49,920 nt of DNA, from NCBI GenBank assembly GCA_028291945.1, contig JAQGNH010000437.1, positions 1 through 49,920 on the forward strand. Reading direction: 5' to 3'. Origin of the DNA: Betaproteobacteria bacterium. Its GTDB lineage: Bacteria; Pseudomonadota; Gammaproteobacteria; Burkholderiales; SG8-41. Below the pieces are notes generated by a model. It was not told where the DNA came from and did no database searches. It was given only the letters and a program-made list of their open reading frames with translations. This document shows positions 18,849-30,093 of this stretch, in pieces; position 1 is the first letter of the stretch, and every line of letters begins with the position of its first letter. Made by a program: the position numbers and the translations under genes.

Positions 18849-20017
18849 CAGCGCGACTCCCTGTCACGGCTGCGGAACGCGTCCCGGCTCCGGGCCGCGG
18901 TGGGTTCCTGCGGCACGGTCGTTTCTGCGGCCTTCGGTGGCTCGGCTGCGATGGGCCCCGCCATCTGCATCAACTTGTCGAGCGGCAGGTACAGGATGTT
19001 GTTACCGGCTTTTTGGTCGATCACCACTTTGCTGGTGTTCGACAAGATCTGCTGCATCGCTTCGATATAGAGGCGGTCGCGTGTGACCTGCGGCGCCTTG
19101 CTGTACTCGCCCACGACCAGCCGGAAGCGTGCAGCGTCGCCTTCCGACTGCTCGATCACGCGCTGACGATAACCCTCCGCTTCCTCTCCGATACGTGCAG
19201 CCATCCCTCGTGCTTTCGGAATCACGTCGTTGGCATAGGCCTGCCCCTCGTTCTTCTGGCGCTCGCGGTCCTGACTCGCACGCACGGCATCATCGAACGC
19301 GGCCTGGACCTGCTCGGGGGGCTGCGCATTCTGCATTGTCACCTTACTGATATTGATGCCGGTACCGTAGCGATCGAGTATCGATTGCATCAGTTTATGC
19401 GCCCGCGAAGCCACCTCCGCGCGGCCCTCATAAAGCACGAAGTCCATGCTGCTCTTGCCCACGATCTCGCGCACGGCGGTTTCCGCTGCCTGCAGCACGG
19501 ATTCATCGGGCTCGCGGCTGTTGAAAAGATAATCATTGGGACTCTTGAGCACGTACTGCACCGCGAACTGCACATCGATGATGTTCTCATCGTCGGTGAG
19601 CATGAGCGATTCTTTGAGCACCTTGCTTTTGACGTTGTTGCGATAGCCCACCTCGACGGTGCGCACACCCAGCAGGTTCACGACTTCCGCCGACTCGATC
19701 GGATACGGCAGATGCCAGCGCGGTCCGGGCATGGTCGTTTCGACGTATTTACCGAAGCGCAGCACGACTCCGCGCTGGCCTTCAGGAACGATGTAGAAAC
19801 CACTCGCAAGCCAGACTACAAACACGAGACCGACAAGCAAGCCGATCCCACCCATTCGCCGCGGCCCGCGGCTTCCGCCACCGGTGCCGCCATCGGCACC
19901 GCGCCGGCCGAAGAGGCCTTCGAGCTTACGGTTGAAGTTGCGCCACAGCTCCTCGAGATCGGGCGGACCCTGGTTGCCGCCGGGGCGCCTGCCCCAATTC
20001 GGATCATTGAGAGACAT
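18848..20017 (-). CDS. hflK: FtsH protease modulator HflK
   Basis: A 389-residue SPFH protein, partner of HflC. A cytoplasmic Gly/Arg-rich segment (NDPNWGRRPGGNQGPPDLEE) is followed by one membrane helix (GIGLLVGLVFVVWLASGFYI) and the SPFH domain (VPEGQRGVVLRFGKYVETT), then a long coiled coil. I start at 20017 (MSLNDPNWG), the family N-terminus; an ATG 26 codons earlier would add an Arg/Ser-rich stretch not seen in HflK. Neither start has a strong ribosome site, consistent with coupling to hflX 108 bases upstream or an mRNA-internal start. Confidence 0.94.
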   Translation of the reverse strand: MSLNDPNWGRRPGGNQGPPDLEELWRNFNRKLEGLFGRRGADGGTGGGSRGPRRMGGIGLLVGLVFVVWLASGFYIVPEGQRGVVLRFGKYVETTMPGPRWHLPYPIESAEVVNLLGVRTVEVGYRNNVKSKVLKESLMLTDDENIIDVQFAVQYVLKSPNDYLFNSREPDESVLQAAETAVREIVGKSSMDFVLYEGRAEVASRAHKLMQSILDRYGTGINISKVTMQNAQPPEQVQAAFDDAVRASQDRERQKNEGQAYANDVIPKARGMAARIGEEAEGYRQRVIEQSEGDAARFRLVVGEYSKAPQVTRDRLYIEAMQQILSNTSKVVIDQKAGNNILYLPLDKLMQMAGPIAAEPPKAAETTVPQEPTAARSRDAFRSRDRESR

Positions 20018-20125
20018 GAGCACGCGCCAGGCATTCAGCGAGCGCTGTCTGAGATACTCGCGAGCGAACCTTAACGACGATGAGGACGATGGCATGAAAA
20101 TCTGAGAACCCCCAGCGAGTGAATC

Positions 20126-21253
20126 TTATGCCGCCGCGGGGCGTGGGTCCCGGGCCAGCGGTAGCGCGGCAGCTGCGTATTCTTGAAGCGCGAGGCGCAC
20201 CGAATCGAGCCCTGACCCCGACTCGGCGCTGATCCAAATGCGCGCGATTTTACCATACTCGTCACGCGCGACGCGCGACGGCAGCGCTGTCAGATCGATC
20301 TTGTTCAGCACCAGCAACTGGGGTATTGAATCGGCGCCGATCTCGGCGAGTACCTGATTGACTGCATCGATCTGCGCCTCGCGATCGGGACTGCTCGCAT
20401 CCACGACGTGCAGAAGCAAATCCGCGTGAACCGTTTCTTCGAGCGTTGCGCGAAACGCAGCCACGAGCGTATGCGGGAGCTGTCGGATGAAACCGACGGT
20501 ATCGGAGAGAACAATGGACGTGCCGTTGCCACTGTAAATGCGGCGCGTCGTCGTATCGAGCGTCGCAAACAGCTGATCGGCGGCGCGCACGTGCGCATCG
20601 GTCAACCGATTGAACAGAGTGGACTTGCCCGCGTTCGTGTAGCCGACAAGTGAGATCGAAAACACGTTAGCGCGGGCGCGCGCCCGGCGCTGCACCGCGC
20701 GTTGCGCCTGCATGCGCGCGAGCTTCTCCTTGAGCGCCTTCACGCGTTTGCCGAGCAGTCGCCGGTCAGTTTCGAGCTGCGTCTCCCCCGGACCTCTCAA
20801 TCCGATGCCGCCTTTCTGACGCTCCAAGTGGGTCCATCCACGCACGAGCCGCGTGGAAAGATGCTCTAGCTGCGCCAACTCGACCTGAACCTTGCCTTCG
20901 TGACTGCGCGCGCGCTGAGCGAAGATGTCAAGGATGAGGCTCGTGCGATCGACGACGCGGCAGTTCAGCCGCTTCTCGAGGTTACGCTCTTGCACTGGCG
21001 AAAGCTCGTGATTGAAAATGGTGATGGGCGCGTGCGTTGCAGCAACCGCGTTCGCAATCTCTTCGACCTTGCCTTTGCCGGCAAAGAGCGCGGGATCCGG
21101 ACGCTGACGCCGGCCCTTGACCACGGTGAGCGCGTTCACACCCGCGCTCGCCGCGAGCTGCTCTGCCTCTGCCAGGCTTTCGGTGTAGTCGGCTTGACCC
21201 AGATCGAGCCCGACCAGGACCGCCTGGGCGTTGGAACCCGGACGATCAGACAT
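20126..21253 (-). CDS. hflX: ribosome-associated GTPase HflX
   Basis: A 375-residue GTPase that splits stalled 70S ribosomes during stress. The N-terminal HflX domain includes TVVKGRRQRPDPALFAGKGK and RVVDRTSLILDIFAQRA; a coiled-coil linker with GGIGLRGPGETQLETDRR leads to the G domain with G1 LVGYTNAGKSTLFN, G3 DTVGF and G4 NKID. Somewhat shorter at the C-terminus than E. coli HflX (426). It follows hfq after 22 bases, the conserved hfq-hflX pair. Confidence 0.96.
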   Translation of the reverse strand: MSDRPGSNAQAVLVGLDLGQADYTESLAEAEQLAASAGVNALTVVKGRRQRPDPALFAGKGKVEEIANAVAATHAPITIFNHELSPVQERNLEKRLNCRVVDRTSLILDIFAQRARSHEGKVQVELAQLEHLSTRLVRGWTHLERQKGGIGLRGPGETQLETDRRLLGKRVKALKEKLARMQAQRAVQRRARARANVFSISLVGYTNAGKSTLFNRLTDAHVRAADQLFATLDTTTRRIYSGNGTSIVLSDTVGFIRQLPHTLVAAFRATLEETVHADLLLHVVDASSPDREAQIDAVNQVLAEIGADSIPQLLVLNKIDLTALPSRVARDEYGKIARIWISAESGSGLDSVRLALQEYAAAALPLARDPRPAAA

Positions 21254-21275
21254 TAAGTACGGACGGTTTCAGACA

Positions 21276-21515
21276 TTAACTGTCTGAGGTTTGATCTGCT
21301 TGGAAGTTTACGGGGCGAGCCGGAACAACGGTCGAAATAGCGTGCTTGTACACCATCTGCGTAACGGTGTTCTTGAGCAACACGACGTATTGGTCGAAGG
21401 AATCGATCTGGCCCTGCAGTTTGATGCCGTTCACGAGGTAGATAGAGACGGGGATGTGTTCCTTGCGCAAAGTGTTCAGGAACGGGTCTTGTAGTAACTG
21501 CCCCTTGTTGCTCAT
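21276..21515 (-). CDS. hfq: RNA chaperone Hfq
   Basis: A 79-residue Sm-like protein forming a hexameric ring that pairs small RNAs with mRNAs. Sm1 ([20 protein letters not shown]) and Sm2 ([12 protein letters not shown], with the YKHA uridine pocket) are intact, and the N-terminal [14 protein letters not shown] helix is standard. The C-terminal tail is very short. GAGGG precedes the ATG by about four bases. It lies between der and hflX, in step with both. Confidence 0.97.
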   Translation of the reverse strand: MSNKGQLLQDPFLNTLRKEHIPVSIYLVNGIKLQGQIDSFDQYVVLLKNTVTQMVYKHAISTVVPARPVNFQADQTSDS

Positions 21516-21613
21516 GATACCCTCGCCGTTGTCATTATCGGATGTTCACTTTAGCTGATTTTGTTGCGCGGCGCCATTAGGTTAGCCGCACGTCGCACCA
21601 GCCAGGCAGTCGC

Positions 21614-22933
21614 TTAGACGTAAGGATTGCGGCCGGTTTTCAGCTCCACTTTCAGCGGCGTTCCTTGCAATTTGAAAGCCTCGCGAAAGAAACGTTCCAA
21701 ATAGCGGCGGTAGCTATCGGGAACATGTTCCAGTGCCGTGCCGTGAATAATGATGCGCGGCGGATTGGAGCCGCCCTGGTGGGCATAGCGCAACTTGGGC
21801 CTGCCGTATCCTGCACGCGGCGGTTGCTGCTGCGAGATTGCAGCCTGTAGCATCCGAGTCAGCTTCGGTGTCGGCAGCTTCGCCATCGCGGCCCCGTACG
21901 CGCCATCGATGGACTTCATCAGGCCGCCGATGCCATGACCGCGCAGTGCCGAGATGAAATGCAGCCGCGCGAACGACAGGAACTTCAGCTTGCGGTCGAG
22001 CGTTCGCTTGATCTGCTCGCGCCCATGCTCGTCCACGGCTTCCCACTTGTTGACAGCAAGCACCAGCGCGCGGCCGGCTTCCAGTATGAAGCCCGCAATA
22101 TGCGCGTCCTGCTCCGCAATGTCCTGACTGGCATCGAGCACGAGCACGACCACGTTCGCGTCGGCGATGGCCTGCATCGTCTTCACCACCGAAAACTTCT
22201 CGGCGGTCTCGTCGATGCGACCTCGCTTGCGCAAACCTGCCGTATCGATGAGCGTATAGGGGCGTTGGTCCCATTCGAACTCGATATATATCGAATCCCG
22301 CGTCGTTCCCGGCTGGTCGAAGACGATCACGCGTTCTTCGCCGAGCAGTGCGTTGACGAGAGTTGACTTGCCGACGTTGGGGCGTCCGACTATGGCGATG
22401 CGCGGGTGTTTGCCCTCGTCTTCCGCGCTTTGTTCTTCTTCGGGAAAATCGGCGAGCGCGAAATCGATCAGGTCGCTGACGTTTTCGCCATGCGCCGCTG
22501 AGATCGTGAGCGGGTCGCCAAGGCCGAGCGCGTGAAACTCCGAGGCCGCCACCTCCGGCTGCATGCCTTCAGCCTTGTTTACCACGAGCCGGACAGGCCG
22601 CCCCGTCTTACGCAGCTCTTCTGCGATGATCCGATCCTGCGCCGTGAGCCCAGCCCGGGCATCGACGGTAAAGAGCACCACGTCGGCTTCGTCGACTGCC
22701 TGCCGCGTTTGCCGTGCCATTTCGTGGTAAATGCCTTCGGTGGCGACCGGTTCGAAGCCGCCGGTGTCGACGACCAGATGCGGCTTGTGGCCGAGCCGGC
22801 CGCGCGCATAGTGGCGATCGCGCGTAATGCCCGGCACATCGGCGACTATGGCATCGCGGCTGCGCGTCAGTCGGTTGAAAAGCGTCGATTTGCCGACGTT
22901 TGGCCGCCCCACAATGACTACGATAGGGATCAT
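21614..22933 (-). CDS. der: ribosome biogenesis GTPase Der (EngA)
   Basis: A 439-residue protein with two tandem G domains, needed for assembly of the 50S subunit. G1 motifs are [12 protein letters not shown] (near the N-terminus) and [12 protein letters not shown] (about residue 180); both have DTGGF/DTAGL and NKAE/NKWE partners. The C-terminal KH-like domain ends RNPYV. I start at ATG 22933 ([14 protein letters not shown]), 10 bases after the bamB stop; the frame is open 36 codons further back into bamB but without family similarity. Confidence 0.97.
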   Translation of the reverse strand: MIPIVVIVGRPNVGKSTLFNRLTRSRDAIVADVPGITRDRHYARGRLGHKPHLVVDTGGFEPVATEGIYHEMARQTRQAVDEADVVLFTVDARAGLTAQDRIIAEELRKTGRPVRLVVNKAEGMQPEVAASEFHALGLGDPLTISAAHGENVSDLIDFALADFPEEEQSAEDEGKHPRIAIVGRPNVGKSTLVNALLGEERVIVFDQPGTTRDSIYIEFEWDQRPYTLIDTAGLRKRGRIDETAEKFSVVKTMQAIADANVVVLVLDASQDIAEQDAHIAGFILEAGRALVLAVNKWEAVDEHGREQIKRTLDRKLKFLSFARLHFISALRGHGIGGLMKSIDGAYGAAMAKLPTPKLTRMLQAAISQQQPPRAGYGRPKLRYAHQGGSNPPRIIIHGTALEHVPDSYRRYLERFFREAFKLQGTPLKVELKTGRNPYV

Positions 22934-22943
22934 CCCGCAGCGA

Positions 22944-24101
22944 TCATTGCACGCTGATTGCAAACACGCCGCCATTGCGCGTCTGCACGAGTACGGACTC
23001 GTTATCCAGCGCAACAGGCGGCGCGCCGATCGCGCTGCCATCGGTCGCTATGCGCGCAGCGAAGGCGCCATCTTCACGCGAAAGGAAATGCACGTAGCCC
23101 TGAAAGTCCCCAACGACCACGAAACGGCCGAATGCAAGCGGCGCGCTTACGCCGCGGCCGGAGAGCTTATCCTGTTTCCACAGACTGCCCCCGTTTGCCT
23201 TGTCGAGCGCCACCACGGCGTTCTTGTCGTCGGTAATGTATGCACCTCTATGGTCGGCGTCCATCCCGGCCACGCTCGACATGTCGCGCGCCCAGATGGT
23301 CGTCCCGGTTTGCGTATCGAAACAGCTCACGCGTCCTTGATAGGCCACGGCACATACGCGATCGGCGTCCACGACCGGGAGGCCCATGACGTCCGCCACC
23401 CGCTCGAGCTCCGTGGTCCCGCGAGGCAGCGCGACCACGCTGTCCCAACCGACGTTTCCAGTAGCCGCGGACAGCGCCACCAGCCGCCCGCCCGGAAAAC
23501 CCGCAAAAATCGCGCCGCGCTCGACGACGACGCCGCTGTAACTACGCAACGACAGCGCGGGGGTGGAACGCTGGTAAACCCAGCGGCGCTTGCCATCCAA
23601 AGCTTCGAGACCGTAAACCCGGCCATCGCCGGCGCGAACAACCACCAGCGTGCCGTCGATTGCAGGCGGTGCGAGCACTTCTCCAGAAAGTTGCGCTTTC
23701 CACAGCGGCTTGCCGCTCGCATCGAACGCAAGCACTTCGCCTTTTCCCGTTCCTGCGAGGACCAGCGAGCCGCTCGCGGCGACCCCGGCTGACAGGCGCT
23801 GACCTGCATTGACGCGCGTCGTCTGCTTGCCGCTCTTAATGTCGAAGCCTGCAATTTGTCCGGACGCGCCGGCAGCATAGACAACGTTCCCCGTCACCGC
23901 GGGGAAAAAAATGTTGCGTTCGGCGGCACCGATATTTGCCTGCCACGCAATCCTAGGCTGCGCGGTCGGCGTCAGTGCCACGAGCGGCGCCGGTTTCGCC
24001 GCAGGCCGGCTGCCAAACCAGCGATCGTATACATCGCCGACTGAGGAGCATGCCGCCAGCAGCACGAGCACCACCGCCGCGAATGCACGCGCTCCCTTCA
24101 T
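22944..24101 (-). CDS. bamB: outer-membrane assembly lipoprotein BamB
   Basis: A 385-residue eight-bladed beta-propeller lipoprotein, an accessory part of the BAM complex that inserts beta-barrel proteins into the outer membrane. A lipoprotein signal (VVLVLLAAC, lipid-modified Cys18) is followed by repeated PQQ-type blades, seen as recurring W/D-G-K patterns such as [25 protein letters not shown] and [13 protein letters not shown]. Position between yfgM and der is the standard one. Its ATG overlaps the yfgM stop by four bases. Confidence 0.95.
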   Translation of the reverse strand: MKGARAFAAVVLVLLAACSSVGDVYDRWFGSRPAAKPAPLVALTPTAQPRIAWQANIGAAERNIFFPAVTGNVVYAAGASGQIAGFDIKSGKQTTRVNAGQRLSAGVAASGSLVLAGTGKGEVLAFDASGKPLWKAQLSGEVLAPPAIDGTLVVVRAGDGRVYGLEALDGKRRWVYQRSTPALSLRSYSGVVVERGAIFAGFPGGRLVALSAATGNVGWDSVVALPRGTTELERVADVMGLPVVDADRVCAVAYQGRVSCFDTQTGTTIWARDMSSVAGMDADHRGAYITDDKNAVVALDKANGGSLWKQDKLSGRGVSAPLAFGRFVVVGDFQGYVHFLSREDGAFAARIATDGSAIGAPPVALDNESVLVQTRNGGVFAISVQ

Positions 24102-24733
24102 TTGGCGTCCCCCAGCGCGTCGAGCTTGATCTCGATGAGCCGGCGGTAAGAACTGTTGGGTTCGCTTTTCTCCAGCGCGAGCTGGTACGCGGCGCGCGCT
24201 TCAGCGGGCTTGCCTGCAGCGGCAAGCACGTCGCCCCGCAAATCCGAATACAACATCGCGTAAGGCTCGCCCGTCTTCACCGCCAAGATCTTGAGGGCTT
24301 CGTCATATTTCTTTTCGTCCAATAGCACGCCCGCCAGACGCAGCCGCGCGACGTCTCGCATATCCTCGTCCTTGGCGTGATCCACTGCCCATTGCAGATT
24401 CTTTTTGGCGTCCTCCGTCTCGCCTGTCGTAACACCCGCCTTAGCCGCAGCGAGCGCCGCCAGCCCCGCATACTGCGTAGATCCATGTTTATCGATGATC
24501 TGTGCAGCGATGTCGCGAACGCGCTTCGCATCGGTCGCGCGTTCAGCTTCATCGAGCTGCATGAACAGCGTCGCTGCGCGGTCGGCCTGCTGGGCACGGT
24601 AATAGCGCCAGCCCTGAAAAGCAGCAATCGTGAGCAGGAAAACAATCACGCCAAGCATCACGAGCTTCCCGTACTGGTTCCACCATCCCTTGATCGCATC
24701 GATCTGTTCCTGCTCTTCCAAGTCGTATGCCAT
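24098..24733 (-). CDS. yfgM: YfgM-like TPR inner-membrane protein
   Basis: A 211-residue protein anchored by one N-terminal helix (KLVMLGVIVFLLTIAAFQGW, about 23-42) with periplasmic tetratricopeptide repeats. In E. coli YfgM associates with SecYEG and PpiD and helps chaperone outgoing proteins; the role here is by family. The start at 24733 (MAYDLEEQEQIDAIKGWW) is typical of the family. It lies 19 bases after hisS and overlaps bamB by four bases. Confidence 0.92.
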   Translation of the reverse strand: MAYDLEEQEQIDAIKGWWNQYGKLVMLGVIVFLLTIAAFQGWRYYRAQQADRAATLFMQLDEAERATDAKRVRDIAAQIIDKHGSTQYAGLAALAAAKAGVTTGETEDAKKNLQWAVDHAKDEDMRDVARLRLAGVLLDEKKYDEALKILAVKTGEPYAMLYSDLRGDVLAAAGKPAEARAAYQLALEKSEPNSSYRRLIEIKLDALGDAK

Positions 24734-24752
24734 GAGCTCCGGATTACCTTTC

Positions 24753-26015
24753 TTAGTCTCGTGCGCGCATGCGCTCGACTGCCGCATCGAGCGCGACCGT
24801 CGCCTGTTCGGCCGCTGCACGTAATGGTTTCAAAGTAAGTTTTTGCGCTGCCGCTTCGTCATCGCCGATGACGACTGCATAGCGAGCGCCGCTCGCGTCC
24901 GCTTTCTTCATCTGGGACTTGAAGCTTCCACCGCCGCTGTGCAACACCACGTCGAGTCCGTCATCGCGCATGCGCTCGGCCACGTTCTGCGCATAATGCT
25001 GCGCGGCATCGCCCTGGCGCACGACGTACGCGTCCAGGACGGGCGCGCGAAACAGCGCGCCTTCCTTCATCAGCGCAATCAGACGCTCCACGCCCATCGC
25101 ATAACCACACGCCGGCGCCGCTTTGCCGCCGATCTGCCCGATCAATCCATCGTAGCGGCCACCGGCGCACACCGTTCCCTGCGCGCCAAGCTTCTGCGTC
25201 GTCCATTCGAACACGGTGCGATTGTAATAATCCAGACCCCGTACGAGGCGCGGGTTGAGATCGAATGCGATGCCCCCAGAGCGCAAGCCCCCCTGCACGG
25301 CCTCGAAGTGCTGCGCCGATTCATCATCGAGGTCATCGAGCAATCGGGGCGCGCCTTCGATGATCTGTTGCATCTGTGGATTCTTGCTATCGAGCACGCG
25401 CAGCGGATTGGTTTCCAAGCGTCGCTGCGAATCGGCATCGAGCTTTTCGCGATGCTGCTCCAGGTATTTCACCAATCTCTCGCGATAACGGGCGCGCGCT
25501 TCTGCGCTGCCCAGCGTATTCAGCTCGAGTTGGAGATCGGTCAATCCGAGGCGCCCCCACAGCCGTGCGCACATCAGGATGTGCTCGATATCGACATCCG
25601 GCCCCGCGTACCCGAGCGCCTCGACCCCAAATTGATGGAACTGCCTGTAGCGGCCTTTTTGCGGTCGCTCGTGCCTGAACATCGGTCCCGCATACCAAAG
25701 CCGCTGCGCGCCGTTATATAGCAGGTTATGCTCGATAGCCGCGCGGACGCATGAGGCAGTGCCCTCCGGCCTCAACGTGAGGCTTTCGCCATTCAACTCG
25801 TCGATAAACGTATACATCTCCTTCTCGACGATGTCGGTCACCGCGCCGATCGAGCGCACGAAGAGCTCCGTGCGTTCGAGAATGGGCATGCGGATCTCGC
25901 GATAGCCATAGGAGCGCAGCCACGCGCGCACGGTGTCCTCGAAAAACTGCCACAGCGCAGCCTCGTCCGGCAGGATATCGTTCATCCCGCGGACAGCTTG
26001 TATCGATTGAGTCAT
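24753..26015 (-). CDS. hisS: histidyl-tRNA synthetase
   Basis: A 420-residue class II synthetase charging tRNA-His. Motif 1 region ([19 protein letters not shown]), motif 2 with [13 protein letters not shown] and [20 protein letters not shown], the histidine loops [12 protein letters not shown] and CAGGRYDGL, and a C-terminal anticodon-binding domain ([20 protein letters not shown]) are present. Length is standard. It sits 15 bases after ispG. Confidence 0.97.
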   Translation of the reverse strand: MTQSIQAVRGMNDILPDEAALWQFFEDTVRAWLRSYGYREIRMPILERTELFVRSIGAVTDIVEKEMYTFIDELNGESLTLRPEGTASCVRAAIEHNLLYNGAQRLWYAGPMFRHERPQKGRYRQFHQFGVEALGYAGPDVDIEHILMCARLWGRLGLTDLQLELNTLGSAEARARYRERLVKYLEQHREKLDADSQRRLETNPLRVLDSKNPQMQQIIEGAPRLLDDLDDESAQHFEAVQGGLRSGGIAFDLNPRLVRGLDYYNRTVFEWTTQKLGAQGTVCAGGRYDGLIGQIGGKAAPACGYAMGVERLIALMKEGALFRAPVLDAYVVRQGDAAQHYAQNVAERMRDDGLDVVLHSGGGSFKSQMKKADASGARYAVVIGDDEAAAQKLTLKPLRAAAEQATVALDAAVERMRARD

Positions 26016-26030
26016 CGCAGGTCGCGGCCG

Positions 26031-27314
26031 TCAGCCGCCGGTCTCGGCCGGTTCTTTTATGCTCGTGCTTGCTGACGGTGCCGGCGAGTATTTGTGCTGA
26101 ACGTAGCCTTCGACGATGCGCTGAAATTCACCTGCGATGTCATCGCCTTTGAGAGTAACCGTCTTGACCCCGTCTACATATACGGGCGCCACCGGGTTTT
26201 CGCCCGAACCCGGCAGGCTGATGCCCACATTAGCCTGCTTGCTTTCGCCGGGACCGTTGACGACGCAGCCCATCACTGCGACGTGCATGTTTTCCACGCC
26301 GGGATAATGGGCGCGCCAGATCGGCATCTGATTTCGCAGATAGCTCTGGATGCGCTCGGCGAGCACTTGGAAAAACGTGCTGGTCGTCCGGCCGCACCCG
26401 GGACAGGCAATTACCATGGGGGCAAACGAGCGCAGACCCATCGTCTGCAGGATCTCCTGCGCGACGATCACTTCCTTCGTGCGATCGCCATCGGGCTCCG
26501 GCGTGAGGGAGACGCGTATCGTGTCGCCGATCCCTTCCTGCAGCAGCACGGACATCGCCGCAGTAGAAGCAACGATTCCCTTCGAGCCCATGCCCGCCTC
26601 AGTGAGTCCGAGATGCAATGGATAATCGCATTTCGCCGCAAGATCGCGATAGACCGCTATCAGATCCTGGACCCCGCTCACTTTGCACGACAGCACGATA
26701 TGCTCGTGCGCCAATCCCAGTGCTTCGGCGTGCTGCGCACTCTCCAGGGCGGATGCCACCAGCGCGCGGCGCGTGATAACCGAGGCTGCTTCAGGCGCAG
26801 TACTGCGCGCGTTCTCATCCATGAGGCGCACCAGCAATTCGGGATCTAGGCTGCCCCAGTTCACGCCGATGCGCACCGGCTTACCGAAGCGGCACGCAAA
26901 TTCGATCATCGTTGCAAACTGCTCGTCGCGTTTGGAGCCGCGACCCACATTCCCGGGATTGATGCGGAGCTTCGCGAGGGCTTCTGCGCAAGCCGGGTGC
27001 TGCGTCAGCAGCCGGTGTCCGTTGAAATGAAAATCTCCGACGAGCGGCACGTTCAAGCCCAGCGCATCGAGCCGCTCGCGAATATGAGGAACCGCCGCCG
27101 CCGCTTGGGCGTTATTGACCGTGATGCGCACGATTTCGGAACCGGCGCGCGCGAGAGCAGCTGTCTGCTGAACGGTGCCGTCGATGTCAGCAGTATCCGT
27201 GTTCGTCATCGACTGAACCACGATGGGGTTCGCGCCGCCCACCCTGACGTGTGCAATCGAAACCGCCGTGCTCGCCCGGCGCGGCGCGGAGCCGTATTCG
27301 GAAACGCAACTCAT
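26031..27314 (-). CDS. ispG: 4-hydroxy-3-methylbut-2-enyl-diphosphate synthase IspG
   Basis: A 427-residue iron-sulfur enzyme of the MEP isoprenoid pathway, converting MEcPP to HMBPP. An N-terminal TIM barrel ([20 protein letters not shown]) is followed by the Fe-S domain with its Cys ligands in [12 protein letters not shown] and CVVNGPGE. Length is close to the bacterial norm plus a short C-terminal tail. Its ATG overlaps the rodZ stop by four bases (ATGA). Confidence 0.96.
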   Translation of the reverse strand: MSCVSEYGSAPRRASTAVSIAHVRVGGANPIVVQSMTNTDTADIDGTVQQTAALARAGSEIVRITVNNAQAAAAVPHIRERLDALGLNVPLVGDFHFNGHRLLTQHPACAEALAKLRINPGNVGRGSKRDEQFATMIEFACRFGKPVRIGVNWGSLDPELLVRLMDENARSTAPEAASVITRRALVASALESAQHAEALGLAHEHIVLSCKVSGVQDLIAVYRDLAAKCDYPLHLGLTEAGMGSKGIVASTAAMSVLLQEGIGDTIRVSLTPEPDGDRTKEVIVAQEILQTMGLRSFAPMVIACPGCGRTTSTFFQVLAERIQSYLRNQMPIWRAHYPGVENMHVAVMGCVVNGPGESKQANVGISLPGSGENPVAPVYVDGVKTVTLKGDDIAGEFQRIVEGYVQHKYSPAPSASTSIKEPAETGG

Positions 27315-28177
27315 TCGAGCGTCAGACGCGCCACGGTCACGCCCGTATGAGGCTCTAGATTGACGGGCTGATCGTCATAGTTGAGGCGCACGCCGCGGGC
27401 GTTGCCCACGATAAGCTTCAGCGGTGGCGTCGCATTGATGCGCTCTTCGCTGCCGGCTGGATTCAGTTTCGAAAAAATCACTCGGTCATTGCGATCTCGT
27501 ACTTCGACCCAGGATTCCTGTTCGAATTTGAAGTAGAGCTCGCGGCCTCCCGAACGGGCGATCGCGCGCGGCTGTTCCGCTGTCGTCGTAACGATCCCGC
27601 CTTGTTGAGGATTTGCCTGCTGCGCGCCGGCCGCCGGCGCCGATGGAGTCACAGCAGCAGGTGCTGCCGGGGAGGGCGACTGGGGTTCCGCTGCGGCGGG
27701 TGCAGGGGCAGGCTCTGTTGTCGCATCCGGCTTCATGTCCGCCGCGTTTCCCTCTTGCGGCGAGGATGGCGGCGGCTCGTTGAAACCGAATTCGTATACG
27801 GCAAGTGCAGCCACAATAAGCGCAGCCACCAGGACGGTGTAGAGAGGCCAGCGCGCGGGCCGCTCTCTCGGCATCACCATCTGCGGCAACGAAGGCCGCT
27901 CCTCGGCCAGTGCCGGCTCCGGCATCTGCGATTCGATGCTTTTCAGCAAAGGCTGCGGATCAATGCCGAGAAGCTTCGCGTAATTACGGAGAAACCCACG
28001 CACGAAGACTCGCCCCGGTAAGCGCTCGTAGGCACCGTCCTCCAGTGCTTCGACCTGAGCGGGCGAGAGCTTCAGGTGCCGGGCCACGTCGACCACGCTC
28101 AGGTTCATCTCTTGACGCGCCGCCGCGAGCACATTACCCGCTGCACCGCTCGGTGTGGCGTGGTGTCCTTGACTCAT
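27311..28177 (-). CDS. rodZ: cell-shape protein RodZ (HTH, DUF4115)
   Basis: A 288-residue membrane protein linking MreB to the elongation machinery. A cytoplasmic helix-turn-helix ([20 protein letters not shown], about 15-70, with the MreB-contacting [19 protein letters not shown]) is followed by one membrane helix (about 110-131), a Pro/Ala-rich periplasmic linker and a DUF4115 beta domain ([20 protein letters not shown]). I start at ATG 28177, overlapping the pilW stop by four bases; the open frame upstream is inside pilW. The linker repeats are low-complexity and probably disordered. Confidence 0.93.
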   Translation of the reverse strand: MSQGHHATPSGAAGNVLAAARQEMNLSVVDVARHLKLSPAQVEALEDGAYERLPGRVFVRGFLRNYAKLLGIDPQPLLKSIESQMPEPALAEERPSLPQMVMPRERPARWPLYTVLVAALIVAALAVYEFGFNEPPPSSPQEGNAADMKPDATTEPAPAPAAAEPQSPSPAAPAAVTPSAPAAGAQQANPQQGGIVTTTAEQPRAIARSGGRELYFKFEQESWVEVRDRNDRVIFSKLNPAGSEERINATPPLKLIVGNARGVRLNYDDQPVNLEPHTGVTVARLTLE

Positions 28178-28959
28178 TCGTCGCGTCCCGCAAGCAAGGC
28201 TCTCGCCTCTTTCGAATCGGGAAAGTTTTTGGTGAGCTGCGTGCCGTAGCTCGCGGCCGCAGCGCGGTCGCCGAGCTTGCGCTCCACGCGCAGCGCGAGC
28301 CACAGAACCTCGGGATTATTCGCCGGTGAGGCGCGGGCGAGCCGCGTCAGATACCCTTTAGCCTCGGTATAGGCGCCCCGCGCATAGGAGATGTCCGCCA
28401 TCTGATAGAGCGCCTGCGGCTGGTTCGCGCGGACCTTTAATGCCTTCTCGAAGTAGTCCTCGGCCGCTGCTGTGTCTCCGCCGCGCCGCGAGCATACGCC
28501 CGCATTCACATAAGAACGGTCCGGCTGCTGGTACAGTGGATTGCGCAAGGCAGCGAGGAAGTACTTGATCGCTTCCCCTTCGCGTTTGCGGTCGCACAGA
28601 AAACGCCCATAATTGTTGTTCGCATCCGAGTCCAGAGGGTCGATGCGCAGCGCTTGTTGAAAGTTCTCCTGCGCGCGCCGGTCTTCTTTCAGTTCCGCAT
28701 AGATGAGGCCGGCCAGGTTGAACGCCGGACCGTAAGTCGGATCCGAGCGCAGCGCCTCGTTCACTTCCTCGAGCGCTATGCTCATGTTGCGAAGCTCGTA
28801 GTAGCCCACCGCGAGCTCCGTGTGGATACGCGCGCGACTACGGACTTCGTTTTCCTGGCCCGACGTATCGACGGAAGACTTGTAGTCGGGTGAACTCGAC
28901 GTCGAAGCACAGCCCACGAGGGTCGAGAGCATCGTCAGCCCAATCAGGACTTGCTTCAT
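28174..28959 (-). CDS. pilW: type IV pilus biogenesis/stability lipoprotein PilW (PilF)
   Basis: A 261-residue outer-membrane lipoprotein (signal TMLSTLVGC, lipidated Cys17) made of about six TPR units (for example [20 protein letters not shown] and [20 protein letters not shown]). In pseudomonads and neisseriae this protein is the pilotin that places and multimerises the PilQ secretin. The two extra Cys (FLCDRK and AGVCSRR) occur at family-conserved positions. Its ATG overlaps the rlmN stop by four bases. No other pilus gene is in the window apart from the orphan prepilin at 2.4-3.2 kb. Confidence 0.92.
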   Translation of the reverse strand: MKQVLIGLTMLSTLVGCASTSSSPDYKSSVDTSGQENEVRSRARIHTELAVGYYELRNMSIALEEVNEALRSDPTYGPAFNLAGLIYAELKEDRRAQENFQQALRIDPLDSDANNNYGRFLCDRKREGEAIKYFLAALRNPLYQQPDRSYVNAGVCSRRGGDTAAAEDYFEKALKVRANQPQALYQMADISYARGAYTEAKGYLTRLARASPANNPEVLWLALRVERKLGDRAAAASYGTQLTKNFPDSKEARALLAGRDE

Positions 28960-30080
28960 CCGATCCGCTCTTCCATAAGGCGCTTCACTTCGGAGCCGGA
29001 ATGAGCCGCGCGGGCTTCGCGCCGCGCCTGGCGCCGTGTCCTGTCCTGCACCTCACCTGCAAGCTGGCCACACGCCGCATCGATGTCATCACCCCGGGTC
29101 TTGCGAACCGTCGTCGTGATTTCTGAAGTCATGAGTATGTCCCGGAAACGAGCGACCGCTTCACCCCGGGATCGAGCGTAACCCGAGGCCGGAAACGGAT
29201 TGAACGGTATGAGATTCACCTTGCACGGTACGTCGGAGAGCACACGCACGAGCTCATGGGCATGAGCCGGCGCATCGTTGACGCCGTCGAGCATGACATA
29301 TTCGAACGTGACGAAATCGCGCGGGGCCTTTTCGATGTAGCGCACGCACGCGGCGAGCAGCTCACGTATCGGATATTTGCGATTGATCGGTACAAGCTCG
29401 TTACGCAGCTCATCGTTGGGTGCATGCAGCGACACGGCAAGTGCAACAGGGCAGGCTTCACGCAGCCGATCTATCGCCGGCACCAGACCCGAGGTCGAGA
29501 GCGTCACACGGCGGCGTGAAAGACCGTAAGCAGAGTCATCGAGCATCAGTTCCATCGCCGCAACCACATTATCGAAGTTCGCCAGCGGCTCACCCATGCC
29601 CATCATGACGACGTTGGTGATCGGACGCTCCTCGCTGACACCCCGCCCGAGCGCGCGATTGGCGAGCCACAGCTGACCGATGATCTCGGCCACGCTCAGA
29701 TTGCGATTGAAACCCTGCCGTCCCGTGGAACAAAAAGAGCACTCGAGGGCGCAGCCTGCCTGAGATGAGATGCAGAGTGTCCCACGGGCGGTCTCGGGAA
29801 TGAATACGGTCTCTATTGCGTTATTGGTGCCCACGTGGAGCAGCCATTTGCGCGTGCCGTCAGCCGCAGTCGTATCGCGTCGAACACAAGGCGCTGCAAT
29901 GCTCGCCGATTGCACGAGCCGCTCGCGCAGCGCCTTGGATACGTCGGTCATGGCGCCAAAGTCGTCGACGCCCGCGTGGTGTATCCATCGCAGCAATTGC
30001 TTCGCGCGAAATGGCTTCTCGCCGAGGGCGGCACAAAAGGCCTGCAACTCGTTGGGCGGGAGTCCGAGTAGATTCACCAT
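28956..30080 (-). CDS. rlmN: dual-specificity rRNA/tRNA methyltransferase RlmN
   Basis: A 374-residue radical SAM enzyme methylating C2 of A2503 in 23S rRNA and A37 in some tRNAs. The iron-sulfur cluster motif CALECSFC lies in [20 protein letters not shown], followed by [13 protein letters not shown] and the SAM/substrate motifs. The C-terminal Cys required in the mechanism appears in [13 protein letters not shown]-type sequence ([11 protein letters not shown]). It starts 13 bases after ndk. A slightly extended basic C-terminus ends in EERIG. Confidence 0.95.
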   Translation of the reverse strand: MVNLLGLPPNELQAFCAALGEKPFRAKQLLRWIHHAGVDDFGAMTDVSKALRERLVQSASIAAPCVRRDTTAADGTRKWLLHVGTNNAIETVFIPETARGTLCISSQAGCALECSFCSTGRQGFNRNLSVAEIIGQLWLANRALGRGVSEERPITNVVMMGMGEPLANFDNVVAAMELMLDDSAYGLSRRRVTLSTSGLVPAIDRLREACPVALAVSLHAPNDELRNELVPINRKYPIRELLAACVRYIEKAPRDFVTFEYVMLDGVNDAPAHAHELVRVLSDVPCKVNLIPFNPFPASGYARSRGEAVARFRDILMTSEITTTVRKTRGDDIDAACGQLAGEVQDRTRRQARREARAAHSGSEVKRLMEERIG

Positions 30081-30093
30081 CGTTGTAACGGGG

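Noticed and set aside
19013-20074. A 353-codon plus-strand frame opposite hflK
   Set aside because: Antisense shadow; hflK on the other strand has full SPFH motifs and conserved neighbours.
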